Positions 1 to 8,509 of a stretch of 64,000 bases of DNA are shown piece by piece. Numbering within the stretch: the stretch's first letter is position 1; each line of letters begins with the position of its first letter. The position numbers and the translations under genes were made by a program. Below the pieces are notes generated by a model. That model ran no database searches. It had not been told where the DNA came from and was given only the letters and a program-made list of their open reading frames with translations. The stretch is from Bacteroidales bacterium (GTDB taxonomy: Bacteria > Bacteroidota > Bacteroidia > Bacteroidales > F082), in the NCBI GenBank assembly GCA_016936355.1, contig JAFGYB010000023.1:62001-126000 (forward strand), in the 5' to 3' direction.

Positions 1-954
1 GATCATGCCATCTTACGATCCGTAGAAAATGTATTCCCTAAAGTAGGGGAACAACTGGGATACAGCAAAGAAGATTTTGTTGTGGTTTCAGGTATTGGTT
101 GTTCTTCGCGCTTTCCTTATTATATGAACACCTATGGGATCCACGGTATTCACGGTCGTCCGGCCCCGCTGGCCATGGGCATCAAGCTGGCCAACCCCAA
201 ACTGAGTGTCTGGCTCATCAGTGGCGACGGTGACTCCATGGCTATTGGCGGAAACCACTTCATCCACATTGCCCGTAGAAATCCCGACATCAATTATCTG
301 ATGTTTAACAATAAAATTTACGGATTGACCAAAGGACAGTATTCGCCTACTACCCCGAAAGGACAAAAAACAAAAACCTCTCCTCAGGGGAGTTTTGAAA
401 TGCCTTTCAATCCGGGCGAACTGGTGATTGGTGCCCGGGGAAAATTCTTCGCCCGTGCACTGGATTCCAATCCGAAGCTGATGCAGGAAGTTTTCCTGGC
501 TGCTGCTTTGCACCATGGAGCCTCGATTGTTGAGATACTGCAAAATTGCGTCATCTTCAACAATAAAATCCATGCACTGATCACCAATAAGGAAACCAAA
601 GACGACAACCAGATCGTTCTGGAAGCCGGCAAACCCATGTTGTTTGGAAAGGAAAAAGAAAAAGGGCTGAAGCTCGAAGGAACCAAACTAAAAGTAGTGA
701 CTTTAGGGAAAGACGGTGTAACACTGGATGATATTCTGGTACACGATCCCACTACAGATGATGCAGGCATTCATATGATGCTCGCATCCATGGCTCCTCC
801 GGAATTTCCGGCAGCTTTTGGTGTGATACGTTCCGTGGAATCCGAAACACTGGAGGATGCAGTCTGGAATTCAGTGGAACACGAAAAAGCCACTTCGCCC
901 ATCAAAAACATGGACGATCTGATGAACAGTGGAAACACCTGGGAAATTGAATAG
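1..954 (+). CDS. korB: 2-oxoacid:ferredoxin oxidoreductase, beta subunit (5' truncated by window edge)
   Basis: Beta subunit of a 2-oxoglutarate (2-oxoacid):ferredoxin oxidoreductase. It binds thiamine diphosphate and decarboxylates the oxoacid while reducing ferredoxin in the cytosol. The reading frame is open from base 1, so the start lies outside the window; what remains is 317 codons. The TPP/Mg site is visible as GDGDSMAIGGNH followed by NNKIYGLTKGQYSPTT, and the Cys in VSGIGCSS is typical of the family. The alpha subunit gene should lie immediately upstream. The GLTKGQ and HGRPAPLAMGIKLANP segments match KorB better than PorB, but substrate choice (2-oxoglutarate rather than pyruvate) is inferred from overall resemblance. 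A strong terminator follows. Confidence 0.93.
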   Translation, partial: DHAILRSVENVFPKVGEQLGYSKEDFVVVSGIGCSSRFPYYMNTYGIHGIHGRPAPLAMGIKLANPKLSVWLISGDGDSMAIGGNHFIHIARRNPDINYLMFNNKIYGLTKGQYSPTTPKGQKTKTSPQGSFEMPFNPGELVIGARGKFFARALDSNPKLMQEVFLAAALHHGASIVEILQNCVIFNNKIHALITNKETKDDNQIVLEAGKPMLFGKEKEKGLKLEGTKLKVVTLGKDGVTLDDILVHDPTTDDAGIHMMLASMAPPEFPAAFGVIRSVESETLEDAVWNSVEHEKATSPIKNMDDLMNSGNTWEIE

Positions 955-970
955 ATTTCGACTTTAGTTT

Positions 971-1002
971 AAAAAAGCCGGCCAAATGAGCCGGCTTTTT
1001 TT
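971..1002 (+). terminator. Intrinsic terminator after korB
   Basis: The arms GCCGGC (977-982) and GCCGGC (990-995) are self-complementary with a 7-nt loop. They are flanked by six A's upstream and seven T's downstream, which extends the stem. It lies 17 nt after the korB stop codon. Confidence 0.9.
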
Positions 1003-1189
1003 ATGGCATCCATTTTCTTGGATGAAATATCCATTTTTTCCCTTTGAAACGCAAACGATTTCAGAATAAAAAGTAACGATACCATTTTATCAAATTAAAT
1101 CACATGTTACTGTAATGCAACTGTTTAATTTTACTATTCAGATGAACTATTGATTTATTACAACCCGAAACCACGTATTTAAAAAGATT

Positions 1190-1197
1190 TACTTTTG
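1190..1197 (+). promoter_or_regulatory. Bacteroidota -7 element for pyk
   Basis: TACTTTTG matches the TAnnTTTG consensus and lies 19 nt before the pyk ATG. No convincing TTTG -33 box is seen at the usual distance, so the call rests on the -7 match and position. Confidence 0.5.
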
Positions 1198-1216
1198 CAA
1201 AAAACAAATCATTCCT

Positions 1217-2632
1217 ATGGCACGAAAAGTGAAAATTGTAGCCACGCTGGGACCCGCAACCGACAATCCGGCAACCATCAATAAACTGATCAGAGCAGGG
1301 GTCAATGTATTTCGGCTGAACTTCTCCTACGGAAGTCACGAAAGTCACCGGGCCAGCTGTGAACGCATCCGGGAAGCAGCAGAAAAACAAGGCAAGGATG
1401 TGGCCATCATGCAGGACATTTGCGGACCGAAGATCCGGATCAAAGGCATGAAAGGCACCCGTGAAATCAGAAAAGGAGATATTTTATACCTCTCCAAAAA
1501 AGCCCATGGCGATGCCTTTTCCATCACGTATCCCCAGTTGATCGATCAATTGCAAACAGGGGACGAAATCTTTTTTGCCGACGGTTCGGTTAAAGTCAGA
1601 GTTGATTCAAAAGATGAGGAAACACTGGTGCTGAAGGCTCTGACCCGGGGTATGCTGCGTGAGGGAAAAGGGGTAAACATCCCCAAGTCAGGGATTGCCA
1701 TGTCAGCACTGACGGAAAAAGACAAAAGCGATTTACGCTTTGCGGCTGAAATTGGCATTGATCTGGTGGCTGTTTCCTTTGTTGAAAGCAGAGAAGATGT
1801 TTTGGAAGCCAAAAATATTTTAAAAGCAAACCATTCCGATGCCTGGGTGATTGCGAAGATTGAGCGGAAAGGAGCCCTGAAAAACCTGGACGAAATCCTC
1901 ACAGAAGCTGACGGACTCATGGTAGCCCGAGGTGATTTGGGTGTCGAATCAGGTCTCTATACGTTGCCGGCGCTACAAAAAGAGATCATCCGAAAGGCCA
2001 ACGAAAAAGCCCTTCCGGTGATCACCGCAACTCAGATGCTAACTTCCATGATGCATTCTCCCTATCCTACCCGCGCCGAAATCTCCGACATTGCCAATGC
2101 CGTCTTCGACGGTTCTGATGCCGTGATGCTCTCCGATGAAACAGCTGTGGGTGAATTTCCGGTGGAGGCAGTCAAAGTAATGGCACAAACCCTGCAAACC
2201 ACGGAAAAAGATTTTCCTTACCTGAAACACTTCAACAAAAGTAAAAAGGGAGAAGCCTTTGCCCATGCAGCGGCAGAAATTTCCACCACAGTGAAAAGCA
2301 AAGCCATTGCCAGTATTTCCACTTCCGGAGCGACCATCCGGCAAATTTCAAAATTTCGGCCCCACAAAAACATTTATGCCATTACGTTTAATCAACGGCT
2401 GAAAAACAAACTGGCTTTGGTTTGGGGCGTGGAAAAAACATTTCTGATCGATCGCGATGTGAGCGATACCAAACTGATTTATCAGTTTTTGAAACAAATC
2501 CCAAACCCCAAAGACAGATTCATCATTACTATGGGGAGCAAAACCGGGATAAAAGGGCATACCAGTATGGTCCGGTTGATCGATCAGGATGAAAGGGAGA
2601 ATATTTTCAACAGGTTTGAAAACGAAAAATAA
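1217..2632 (+). CDS. pyk: Pyruvate kinase
   Basis: Converts phosphoenolpyruvate and ADP to pyruvate and ATP in the last step of glycolysis. At 471 residues it has the usual length for a bacterial enzyme without an extra C-terminal domain. The substrate-binding start (VFRLNFSYGSHESH), the catalytic lysine segment IAKIERKGA, the Mg-binding ARGDLGVE and the long signature ATQMLTSM...PTRAEISDIANAVFDGSDAVMLSDETA are all present. The allosteric C-terminal domain covers about residues 345-471. It is monocistronic, with its own -7 box upstream and the tilS promoter downstream. The window also holds pfkA at its far end, so two control points of glycolysis lie on this segment but not together. Confidence 0.96.
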   Translation: MARKVKIVATLGPATDNPATINKLIRAGVNVFRLNFSYGSHESHRASCERIREAAEKQGKDVAIMQDICGPKIRIKGMKGTREIRKGDILYLSKKAHGDAFSITYPQLIDQLQTGDEIFFADGSVKVRVDSKDEETLVLKALTRGMLREGKGVNIPKSGIAMSALTEKDKSDLRFAAEIGIDLVAVSFVESREDVLEAKNILKANHSDAWVIAKIERKGALKNLDEILTEADGLMVARGDLGVESGLYTLPALQKEIIRKANEKALPVITATQMLTSMMHSPYPTRAEISDIANAVFDGSDAVMLSDETAVGEFPVEAVKVMAQTLQTTEKDFPYLKHFNKSKKGEAFAHAAAEISTTVKSKAIASISTSGATIRQISKFRPHKNIYAITFNQRLKNKLALVWGVEKTFLIDRDVSDTKLIYQFLKQIPNPKDRFIITMGSKTGIKGHTSMVRLIDQDERENIFNRFENEK

Positions 2633-2657
2633 TTTTACCTGATTTGTAATCAAACTA

Positions 2658-2689
2658 TTTGCTACCGGCTGAGGGTTTTTGTATCTTTA
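2658..2689 (+). promoter_or_regulatory. Promoter of tilS (TTTG-N20-TATCTTTA)
   Basis: TTTG at 2658-2661, then exactly 20 nt, then TATCTTTA at 2682-2689, one base off the TAnnTTTG consensus. Transcription should begin at about 2693-2696, that is, at or next to the ATG at 2695. This argues against any upstream start codon for tilS and suggests a leaderless or nearly leaderless mRNA. Confidence 0.65.
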
Positions 2690-2694
2690 CCTTA

Positions 2695-4020
2695 ATGTTA
2701 GAAAGATTCAAAGAGTACATTCATCAACTGGACCTTTGTAAACCGGGCGAACGCATATTAATCGCTTTGAGCGGTGGAATTGACTCCATGGTCCTCACCC
2801 ACTTATTTATGGAAGCAGGGTACAATTGTTCTCTGGTGCATTGCAATTTTCAGTTGAGGGGTCAGGAATCCGATGAAGACGAATCCTTCGTGATGAGTCA
2901 GGCACGCCGGCTCAGCCTTCCACTTTTCGTCAACAAATGCGATGCTATGAACCATGTACAAAGCGAAGGGGTGAGCGTGGAAATGGCAGCGCGTGCCCTG
3001 CGGTACAAGTGGTTTGACAGACTGATGCAATCGGGTAATTTTGACAAGCTGGCTACAGGTCACAACCTCAACGATGATCAGGAAACGTTTTTCATTAAAC
3101 TGTTTCGCGGATCCGGACTGGCCGGGATCAAAGGCATTCCGGTGCAACGCAAATACATCATCCGCCCTCTGATGTTCGCCACAAGAGAAGAAATTGAAGC
3201 TTATGCCAAAGAACACCATATTTTGCACCGTGAAGACTCCACGAATGCTGGTGATGAATACCTGCGAAACAGAATCCGACATCATTTACTTCCCTTTATG
3301 GACAAAGAATTTCCCGGAAGTCGTGAGGCCCTGAATGCTACCATTGAGAAATTAAAAGAACAAGAATCATTGTTTTCGAACCTGATCGACGAAAAACGAA
3401 ATCAGTTGATCGAACAGGATGCTGACGGTTTCAAAATTGATAAAACCACGTTGCCAACTATTTCTGAATCGTTGTTTTTCTATATCCTGGAACCCTTTGG
3501 CTTTGCCAGAAATCAGATCAGCAACATTCTTTCGGCATCACTCTCCAATCAAACCGGGCAACTTTTCCATAGCGCAAGTCATACGTTGCTATGCGACAGG
3601 AAGTATCTGTTCCTTAAAGTAAGAGAAGAAACCACAAATCAGACTTTTCAACTGGACTCCTTCATCAACGATCCGGTAAACCCAATCCATTTGAAGGTTG
3701 CCGTACTGGATAATTACCCTGGTTTTTCATTTGAAAACAACCCGGATATTGCCTATTTTGATGCCGACAAAGTGGAACTTCCGCTTACACTGCGGCATTG
3801 GAAAAAGGGGGATACCTTTGTCCCCTTCGGAATGAAAGGCAAAAAACTGCTCAGTGATTTTTTTATTGACGAAAAGATCAACCGGTTTGAAAAAGAAAAA
3901 AAATGGTTACTGGTTTCCGGTGAGAACATCATCTGGATCATTGGTCACCGAAGTTCTGACCAGTTTAGAGTTCAGAAAAAAACAGAAAAAATTCTGAAAA
4001 TCACCCACATTCGAAAATGA
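2695..4020 (+). CDS. tilS: tRNA(Ile)-lysidine synthetase TilS
   Basis: Modifies the wobble cytidine of the CAU-anticodon tRNA-Ile to lysidine using ATP and lysine, so that the tRNA reads AUA codons. The N-terminal PP-loop motif SGGIDSM is at about residue 27, followed by the N-type ATPase fold with HNLNDDQETFF and RNRIRHHLLP. The C-terminal third carries the TilS C domain (DTFVPFGMKGKKLLSDFFID). I chose the ATG at 2695 (441 aa). A longer frame from a TTG at 2659 would read through the promoter and adds residues unlike the family. There is no partner gene in the same transcript. Confidence 0.94.
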   Translation: MLERFKEYIHQLDLCKPGERILIALSGGIDSMVLTHLFMEAGYNCSLVHCNFQLRGQESDEDESFVMSQARRLSLPLFVNKCDAMNHVQSEGVSVEMAARALRYKWFDRLMQSGNFDKLATGHNLNDDQETFFIKLFRGSGLAGIKGIPVQRKYIIRPLMFATREEIEAYAKEHHILHREDSTNAGDEYLRNRIRHHLLPFMDKEFPGSREALNATIEKLKEQESLFSNLIDEKRNQLIEQDADGFKIDKTTLPTISESLFFYILEPFGFARNQISNILSASLSNQTGQLFHSASHTLLCDRKYLFLKVREETTNQTFQLDSFINDPVNPIHLKVAVLDNYPGFSFENNPDIAYFDADKVELPLTLRHWKKGDTFVPFGMKGKKLLSDFFIDEKINRFEKEKKWLLVSGENIIWIIGHRSSDQFRVQKKTEKILKITHIRK

Positions 4021-4063
4021 TTTTTCCTGTTTATGTTTTTTTATAAAAAATTATTTCCTTAAC

Positions 4064-4116
4064 TCTCAGGCAACACACTTTATACTCCTGAGAATTAAAA
4101 GAAAACCCTATTTTTG
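4064..4116 (+). promoter_or_regulatory. dsbD promoter region with inverted repeat
   Basis: TATTTTTG at 4109-4116 fits the -7 consensus. Upstream, TCTCAGG (4064-4070) and CCTGAGA (4087-4093) form a perfect 7-bp inverted repeat with a 16-nt spacer, overlapping where the -33 box would lie. It could be a regulator site, but nothing else supports this. Confidence 0.4.
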
Positions 4117-4192
4117 CACGGACCACGTACTTACTATTTGATAGTTTGGATTTACAAGGAACAATTATATTCCATAACAAGCAAAGATTTTC

Positions 4193-6232
4193 ATGAAAAA
4201 CAACCATATATTCCCACGTCTTCACTGGATGCTTTTTGGCTTGCTGATGATCCTGACAACCGGTGTTTCAGCTCAGATTCTGACTCCAACCAAATGGACC
4301 TATTATGCTGAAAAAGTTTCCAACAATGAATACAACCTTGTGTTTAAAGCCACCATTGACCAGGGCTGGCATTTGTATTCACAGGACATTCCTCAGGCAC
4401 CGCCGGCAACGACATTCAAATTTGAAAAAGACAGTACCGCCTATCAATTGATTGGAAAAGTAAAGGAACTGGGAAATGTCATTCAGGAATACGATAAGAA
4501 TTTCCAGATGGAACTGAAATTCTATACCGACAGTGTTTCTTTTGTACAGAAAGTCAAACTTTTGAAACCGGGCGTTACCGTGAAAGGGGCCGTCAATTTT
4601 ATGAGTTGCGACAACACCCAATGTCTGCCCCCCACCGATCTGGACTTTTCCTTCGACTTAGGCAAAGTAAGCAAAACCTCCACTCAAGAGCAGGCTAAGA
4701 TTGTGACTGCCCAAAGCAACGACAACAGCGATATAACAGGAACAAAGAAAACCCTGTGGGGTTTCTTCATCTTTGCCTTTCTGGGTGGGTTGCTGGCCAT
4801 TCTCACCCCCTGTGTCTTCCCAATGATCCCGATGACGGTCAGTTTTTTCATGAAAGAAGGAAAAGAAAAAGCCAAAGGTAAATTCCAGGCAGTTTTTTTT
4901 GGCCTGAGCATTATTCTCATTTATACATTTGTGGGTTCCGTGCTTTCCGTTATTGCCGGTCCCGACATTGCCAATTTCCTCAGCACCCACTGGCTCCCCA
5001 ACATTTTGTTCTTCCTGATCTTCGTAATTTTTGCCTTCTCATTTTTTGGCATGTTTGAGATTACCTTACCACATTGGATGGTCAACAAAACCGACCAGAA
5101 GGCAGACAAAGGCGGCTTTTGGGGACCATTGTTTATGGCTCTGACACTGGTTCTGGTTTCCTTCAGTTGTACCGGTCCTATCGTAGGCAGTGTTTTGGTA
5201 GCCTCTGCTGGTGGTGCAGTAATTAAACCCATTGTAGGAATGTTAGGGTTCTCACTGGCCTTCGCTTTGCCGTTCACCCTTTTTGCTTTATTCCCTTCCT
5301 GGCTGAACAATTTACCCAAATCAGGCGGATGGCTGAATTCAGTGAAAGTGGTACTGGGATTTCTTGAGCTGGCACTGGGCCTTAAATTTTTGAGCATTGC
5401 CGATCAGACCTATCACTGGCACATCCTTGATCGCGAAGTGTATCTGGCTCTTTGGATCGTCATCTTCTTCCTGATGGGGTTGTATCTGCTGGGAAAACTG
5501 AAATTCGCCCACGACGACGATGTGAAACACGTGACCGTGCCCCGGCTGGTTCTGTCCATCCTAACCTTTAGCTTTGTCGTTTACATGATTCCAGGCATGT
5601 TTGGAGCTCCTTTGAAAGCTTTGGCAGGATATCTTCCACCGCAAACCACGCTGGATTTTGACGTTAATAAGATCATTCGCCAAAACCTCGAAACCTATGC
5701 AATAGGCGGAGGCAAGCAGCCGGTGGAAGTTTGTCAAACTCCCAAATACCATGAGTTTCTGCATTTACCCCACGGTCTGAAAGGTTATTTCGATTACAAG
5801 CAGGCCGTGGCCTGCGCCCGCGAACAAAACAAACCTATTTTCATTGATTTTACCGGTCATGGCTGTGTAAACTGTCGCGAAATGGAAGCCAACGTATGGT
5901 CAGATCCGAAGGTCTTAAAAATTCTGCGCAACGATTACGTTATCCTGGCTTTATATGTGGACGACAAATATGAACTGCCGAAGTCTGAATGGGTCAAATC
6001 GACGTATGATGGCAAATGGAAAAAGACGTTGGGCAAAGTTGATGCTGACTTTCAAATCACCAAATTCGGAGTAAATGCCCAACCATTTTATGTGCTCATG
6101 GATGCCAAAGGTGATGTGCTAACCCAACCCAAAGCCTACGATCTGAATGTCGATCACTTCGTGGATTTTCTGGAGCAGGGATTGAAAAATTTCAAAGACG
6201 GAACAAAACTATACAATATTAACAATAAGTAA
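4193..6232 (+). CDS. dsbD: Protein-disulfide reductase DsbD (cytochrome c biogenesis/thioredoxin-like fusion)
   Basis: Carries electrons from cytosolic thioredoxin across the inner membrane to periplasmic thiol proteins. The 679 residues show the full three-part layout. A signal peptide ends near Ala27. The N-terminal periplasmic domain has a Cys pair at C139 and C144. The polytopic beta domain (about 188-480) has the membrane Cys pair C207 (LTPCVFPMIP) and C326 (SFSCTGPIVG). The C-terminal thioredoxin-like domain has C558 and C561 (GHGCVNCREME). All six redox cysteines are present, so the protein should be functional. It stands alone, followed by the attenuator of the aromatic operon. The gene start is the ATG directly before the hydrophobic signal sequence. 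Confidence 0.93.
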   Translation: MKNNHIFPRLHWMLFGLLMILTTGVSAQILTPTKWTYYAEKVSNNEYNLVFKATIDQGWHLYSQDIPQAPPATTFKFEKDSTAYQLIGKVKELGNVIQEYDKNFQMELKFYTDSVSFVQKVKLLKPGVTVKGAVNFMSCDNTQCLPPTDLDFSFDLGKVSKTSTQEQAKIVTAQSNDNSDITGTKKTLWGFFIFAFLGGLLAILTPCVFPMIPMTVSFFMKEGKEKAKGKFQAVFFGLSIILIYTFVGSVLSVIAGPDIANFLSTHWLPNILFFLIFVIFAFSFFGMFEITLPHWMVNKTDQKADKGGFWGPLFMALTLVLVSFSCTGPIVGSVLVASAGGAVIKPIVGMLGFSLAFALPFTLFALFPSWLNNLPKSGGWLNSVKVVLGFLELALGLKFLSIADQTYHWHILDREVYLALWIVIFFLMGLYLLGKLKFAHDDDVKHVTVPRLVLSILTFSFVVYMIPGMFGAPLKALAGYLPPQTTLDFDVNKIIRQNLETYAIGGGKQPVEVCQTPKYHEFLHLPHGLKGYFDYKQAVACAREQNKPIFIDFTGHGCVNCREMEANVWSDPKVLKILRNDYVILALYVDDKYELPKSEWVKSTYDGKWKKTLGKVDADFQITKFGVNAQPFYVLMDAKGDVLTQPKAYDLNVDHFVDFLEQGLKNFKDGTKLYNINNK

Positions 6233-6286
6233 ATCAACACTATAAGAATTTAAAAAGTCTTAAACCTTAAATAATTGTAGAAATAT

Positions 6287-6316
6287 TTTGTTTTGAAAAA
6301 TATTTATCTACATTTG
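6287..6316 (+). promoter_or_regulatory. Promoter of the aromatic amino acid operon leader
   Basis: TTTG at 6287-6290, 18 nt, then TACATTTG at 6309-6316 (exact -7 consensus). The predicted start near 6322 places the whole leader peptide and terminator within the transcript. Confidence 0.65.
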
Positions 6317-6341
6317 TCCCAATCATAAAACAAAGATTGAA

Positions 6342-6410
6342 ATGAATCATTCAGGCGTGCGTTTTTACACCTTCTTCTATTACTTTTATTTTAAAAATAA
6401 GAGGGGATGA
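6342..6410 (+). CDS. Phe/Tyr-rich leader peptide of the aromatic operon attenuator
   Basis: A 22-codon reading frame (ATG 6342, TGA 6408-6410) lying between the operon promoter and an intrinsic terminator. Residues 8-17 read FYTFFYYFYF, so nine of ten are Phe (5) or Tyr (4). The genes downstream make exactly these two amino acids. This is the hallmark of a leader peptide whose translation senses charged tRNA-Phe and tRNA-Tyr, comparable in principle to enterobacterial pheL. The composition is not explained by AT bias alone, because both TTT/TTC and TAT/TAC codons are used and no Leu, Ile or Asn codons interrupt the run. Direct proof of translation is lacking. Confidence 0.85.
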   Translation: MNHSGVRFYTFFYYFYFKNKRG

Positions 6411-6471
6411 CGCATGTTTTAATAGTTGATATTATATGAAGAGTCCCGAAGTTTTTCGGGACTTTTTTTTT
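6353..6471 (+). promoter_or_regulatory. Transcription attenuator (segments 1-4) controlling pheA operon
   Basis: Hand folding gives the four classic segments. Segment 1 (6353-6363) pairs with segment 2 (6409-6419) in an 11-bp stem with GU pairs, placing the aromatic codons in its loop. Segment 2 can instead pair with segment 3: 6404-6408 with 6443-6447, and 6413-6417 with 6434-6438, separated by a 4x4 internal loop. Segments 3 and 4 form the terminator (6442-6450 with 6455-6463). A ribosome stalled on the Phe/Tyr codons would cover segment 1 and free segment 2 to act as antiterminator. A ribosome reaching the TGA at 6408 would cover segment 2 and permit termination. The pairings are seen in the sequence; the mechanism is inferred from known attenuators. 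Confidence 0.75.
6442..6471 (+). terminator. Intrinsic terminator inside the pheA leader
   Basis: AGTCCCGAA (6442-6450) and TTCGGGACT (6455-6463) form a 9-bp stem with a 4-nt loop, followed by an uninterrupted T run to 6471. It ends only 18 nt before the pheA start and on the same strand, so it must be conditional. Confidence 0.9.
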
Positions 6472-6489
6472 GAATTTAAATCGATATAG

Positions 6490-7344
6490 ATGAAGATAGC
6501 CATGCAGGGAGTCAGGGGTGCGTTTCACGAAATCGCCATCCGGAAATATTTCAAAGGGTCGGAATATGAGGTAGTACCTTGTCCTACGTTTAACGACTTG
6601 TTTGAATCCTTACAGTTTGGAAAAGCCGAGTACGGAATGGTGGCCATTGAGAACTCTACGGTAGGAAGCATTCTTCCCAATTACACGCTTTTGCGTGAAT
6701 CGGGATTAAAGATACTGGGGGAAATTTATTTGAAAATTGAACAACATCTGGTGGCTTTGCCGGGAAGACAGATTTCGGACATCAAAAAAGTATATTCCCA
6801 TCCCATGGCCATCCAGCAATGTCAGGAATTTCTCACTCCTCTTCGCCATCAGGGCGTACAGGTGATCGATGCGGAAGACACGGCCCAAAGTGCCGAATGG
6901 ATCAGCAGAGAAAAGAAAAATAAAGTAGCTGCCATTGCCAGTCGGTTAGCTGCCAAATTGTACGGACTGGAAATTCTGGAAGAAAGCATCCAGACCAACA
7001 AAAAAAATTACACCCGGTTTCTGATTGTTTCCAGTGAAGAAAACTACAACAACCGGAAACTGAACGGAAGAAAGCTGGACAAATCTTCGCTCTATTTTAT
7101 TCTGCCCCACGAACAGGGAAGGTTATCAGAAGTACTTTCCGTATTGACCTTTTACAAAATAAACCTGACCAAAATCCAGTCGCTGCCTCTTGTGGGCCGC
7201 GACTGGGAGTATCTGTTTTATGTGGATCTGAACTTCGACGATTACGAAAAATACACGCAGTCGCTGAACGCCATCAGGCCCCTGCTGAGTGAACTGGAAA
7301 TACTGGGTGAATACCCGAAAGGAGATAAAGTATATGAAAATTAA
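6490..7344 (+). CDS. pheA: Prephenate dehydratase
   Basis: Converts prephenate to phenylpyruvate in phenylalanine synthesis. At 284 residues it is the monofunctional type: a PDT domain over about 1-180 with the catalytic TRF motif at 175-177 (NYTRFLIVSS), and a C-terminal ACT domain (about 195-280) with KIQSLPLVGRDWEYLFYVDL, the phenylalanine-binding region. There is no fused chorismate mutase; that activity is on the fourth gene of the operon. First structural gene after the attenuator; its stop overlaps the start of the next gene. Two layers of control are likely: attenuation at the RNA level and feedback inhibition through the ACT domain. Confidence 0.95.
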   Translation: MKIAMQGVRGAFHEIAIRKYFKGSEYEVVPCPTFNDLFESLQFGKAEYGMVAIENSTVGSILPNYTLLRESGLKILGEIYLKIEQHLVALPGRQISDIKKVYSHPMAIQQCQEFLTPLRHQGVQVIDAEDTAQSAEWISREKKNKVAAIASRLAAKLYGLEILEESIQTNKKNYTRFLIVSSEENYNNRKLNGRKLDKSSLYFILPHEQGRLSEVLSVLTFYKINLTKIQSLPLVGRDWEYLFYVDLNFDDYEKYTQSLNAIRPLLSELEILGEYPKGDKVYEN

Positions 7345-8509
7345 ACCGGCCGACCGACTGAATTTTGTCAGTGAATACTACTTCTCGCAAAAGCTGAAAG
7401 AAATTGAAGAATTGCGGGCACAGGGTAAGGATGTGATCAACCTGGGCATCGGCAGTCCCGATCTTCCGCCATCGGAAGAAACCATCGAAACCCTGGTCAG
7501 CGAAAGCCGCAAAAGCAACAACCATGCCTACCAGAGCTACACCGGTATTCCTGCTTTGCGCAATGCTTTTGCCGACTGGTACGCAAAACATTTTCAGGTG
7601 AAACTAAATCCCGATCAGGAAATTCTGCCACTGATGGGATCCAAGGAAGGCATCATGCATATTTCCATGGCCTTTCTGAATCCGGGAGACGAAGTACTCG
7701 TTCCCAATCCTGGATACCCGGCATACGCAGCAGTGGCCCGACTGGTTCAGGCCAACGTGAAATTATACGATTTAAATGAATCAGACGGTCAACCGGATTG
7801 GGAAGCCCTGGACAGCATGGACCTTTCCAACGTGAAGTTGATGTGGGTGAACTACCCGCACATGCCCACCGGGAAGAAAGCGAGCAGGGAAACATTTGAA
7901 AAGCTGATCGACTTCGGACGCAGCAACGATATCTTAATTGTAAACGACAATCCGTACAGTTTCATTCTGAATGAAGAACACCTGAGTCTGCTTTCTATTC
8001 CCGGGGCCAAAGTAATTGCATTGGAACTCAATTCATTGAGTAAATCGCACAACATGGCGGGCTGGCGCATCGGCATGCTGGCCGGGCATAAAGAGTACAT
8101 TCAGTCTGTTTTACGGGTCAAAAGCAACATGGACTCAGGGATGTTCAAGCCTTTGCAGCTGGCAGCTGTCAAGGCACTGGCTGCAGATGAAAAATGGTAT
8201 CATGAATTAAACCGTGTCTACAGCAAGCGGAGAGAAATCGTTCTACAGCTGTTCGACCGGTTGAATTGCCTTTACGATTCCGATCAAAGCGGAATGTTTG
8301 TCTGGGCAAAAATCCCTGAGGAAGCAGCAAGTGCGCAGGCACTTTCAGATCAACTACTGGAACAGACGAATGTGTTCATTACACCCGGTTTCATCTTTGG
8401 CTTGAACGGGGAACGGTTTTTTCGCATCTCGCTTTGTACCGAGGAAAACAGATTGAAAGAAGCCCTCAGCAGAATAAAACAATTTGAATCAGAAAAAATA
8501 AAAAAATGA
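7334..8509 (+). CDS. PLP-dependent class I/II aminotransferase, probably aromatic amino acid aminotransferase
   Basis: Fold-type I aminotransferase of 391 residues. The Schiff-base lysine is K237 in LSKSHNMAGWRIG, and VPNPGYPAY and NYPHMPTG are typical substrate- and PLP-binding segments. The ATG at 7334 was chosen; it overlaps pheA by 11 nt, and a longer frame starting at 7289 lies wholly inside pheA. Its place between prephenate dehydratase and prephenate dehydrogenase suggests transamination of phenylpyruvate and 4-hydroxyphenylpyruvate (or of prephenate). Family resemblance alone would also allow LL-diaminopimelate aminotransferase-like or alanine aminotransferase activity. Confidence 0.88.
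   Translation: MKIKPADRLNFVSEYYFSQKLKEIEELRAQGKDVINLGIGSPDLPPSEETIETLVSESRKSNNHAYQSYTGIPALRNAFADWYAKHFQVKLNPDQEILPLMGSKEGIMHISMAFLNPGDEVLVPNPGYPAYAAVARLVQANVKLYDLNESDGQPDWEALDSMDLSNVKLMWVNYPHMPTGKKASRETFEKLIDFGRSNDILIVNDNPYSFILNEEHLSLLSIPGAKVIALELNSLSKSHNMAGWRIGMLAGHKEYIQSVLRVKSNMDSGMFKPLQLAAVKALAADEKWYHELNRVYSKRREIVLQLFDRLNCLYDSDQSGMFVWAKIPEEAASAQALSDQLLEQTNVFITPGFIFGLNGERFFRISLCTEENRLKEALSRIKQFESEKIKK

Noticed and set aside
2659..2694. Longer tilS starting at TTG
   Set aside because: These 36 bases form the promoter (TTTG-N20-TATCTTTA); family start fits the ATG at 2695.
7289..7333. Longer aminotransferase start inside pheA
   Set aside because: Residues before position 7334 are out-of-frame pheA sequence and do not fit the family; the ATG at 7334 gives normal length and an operon-type overlap.
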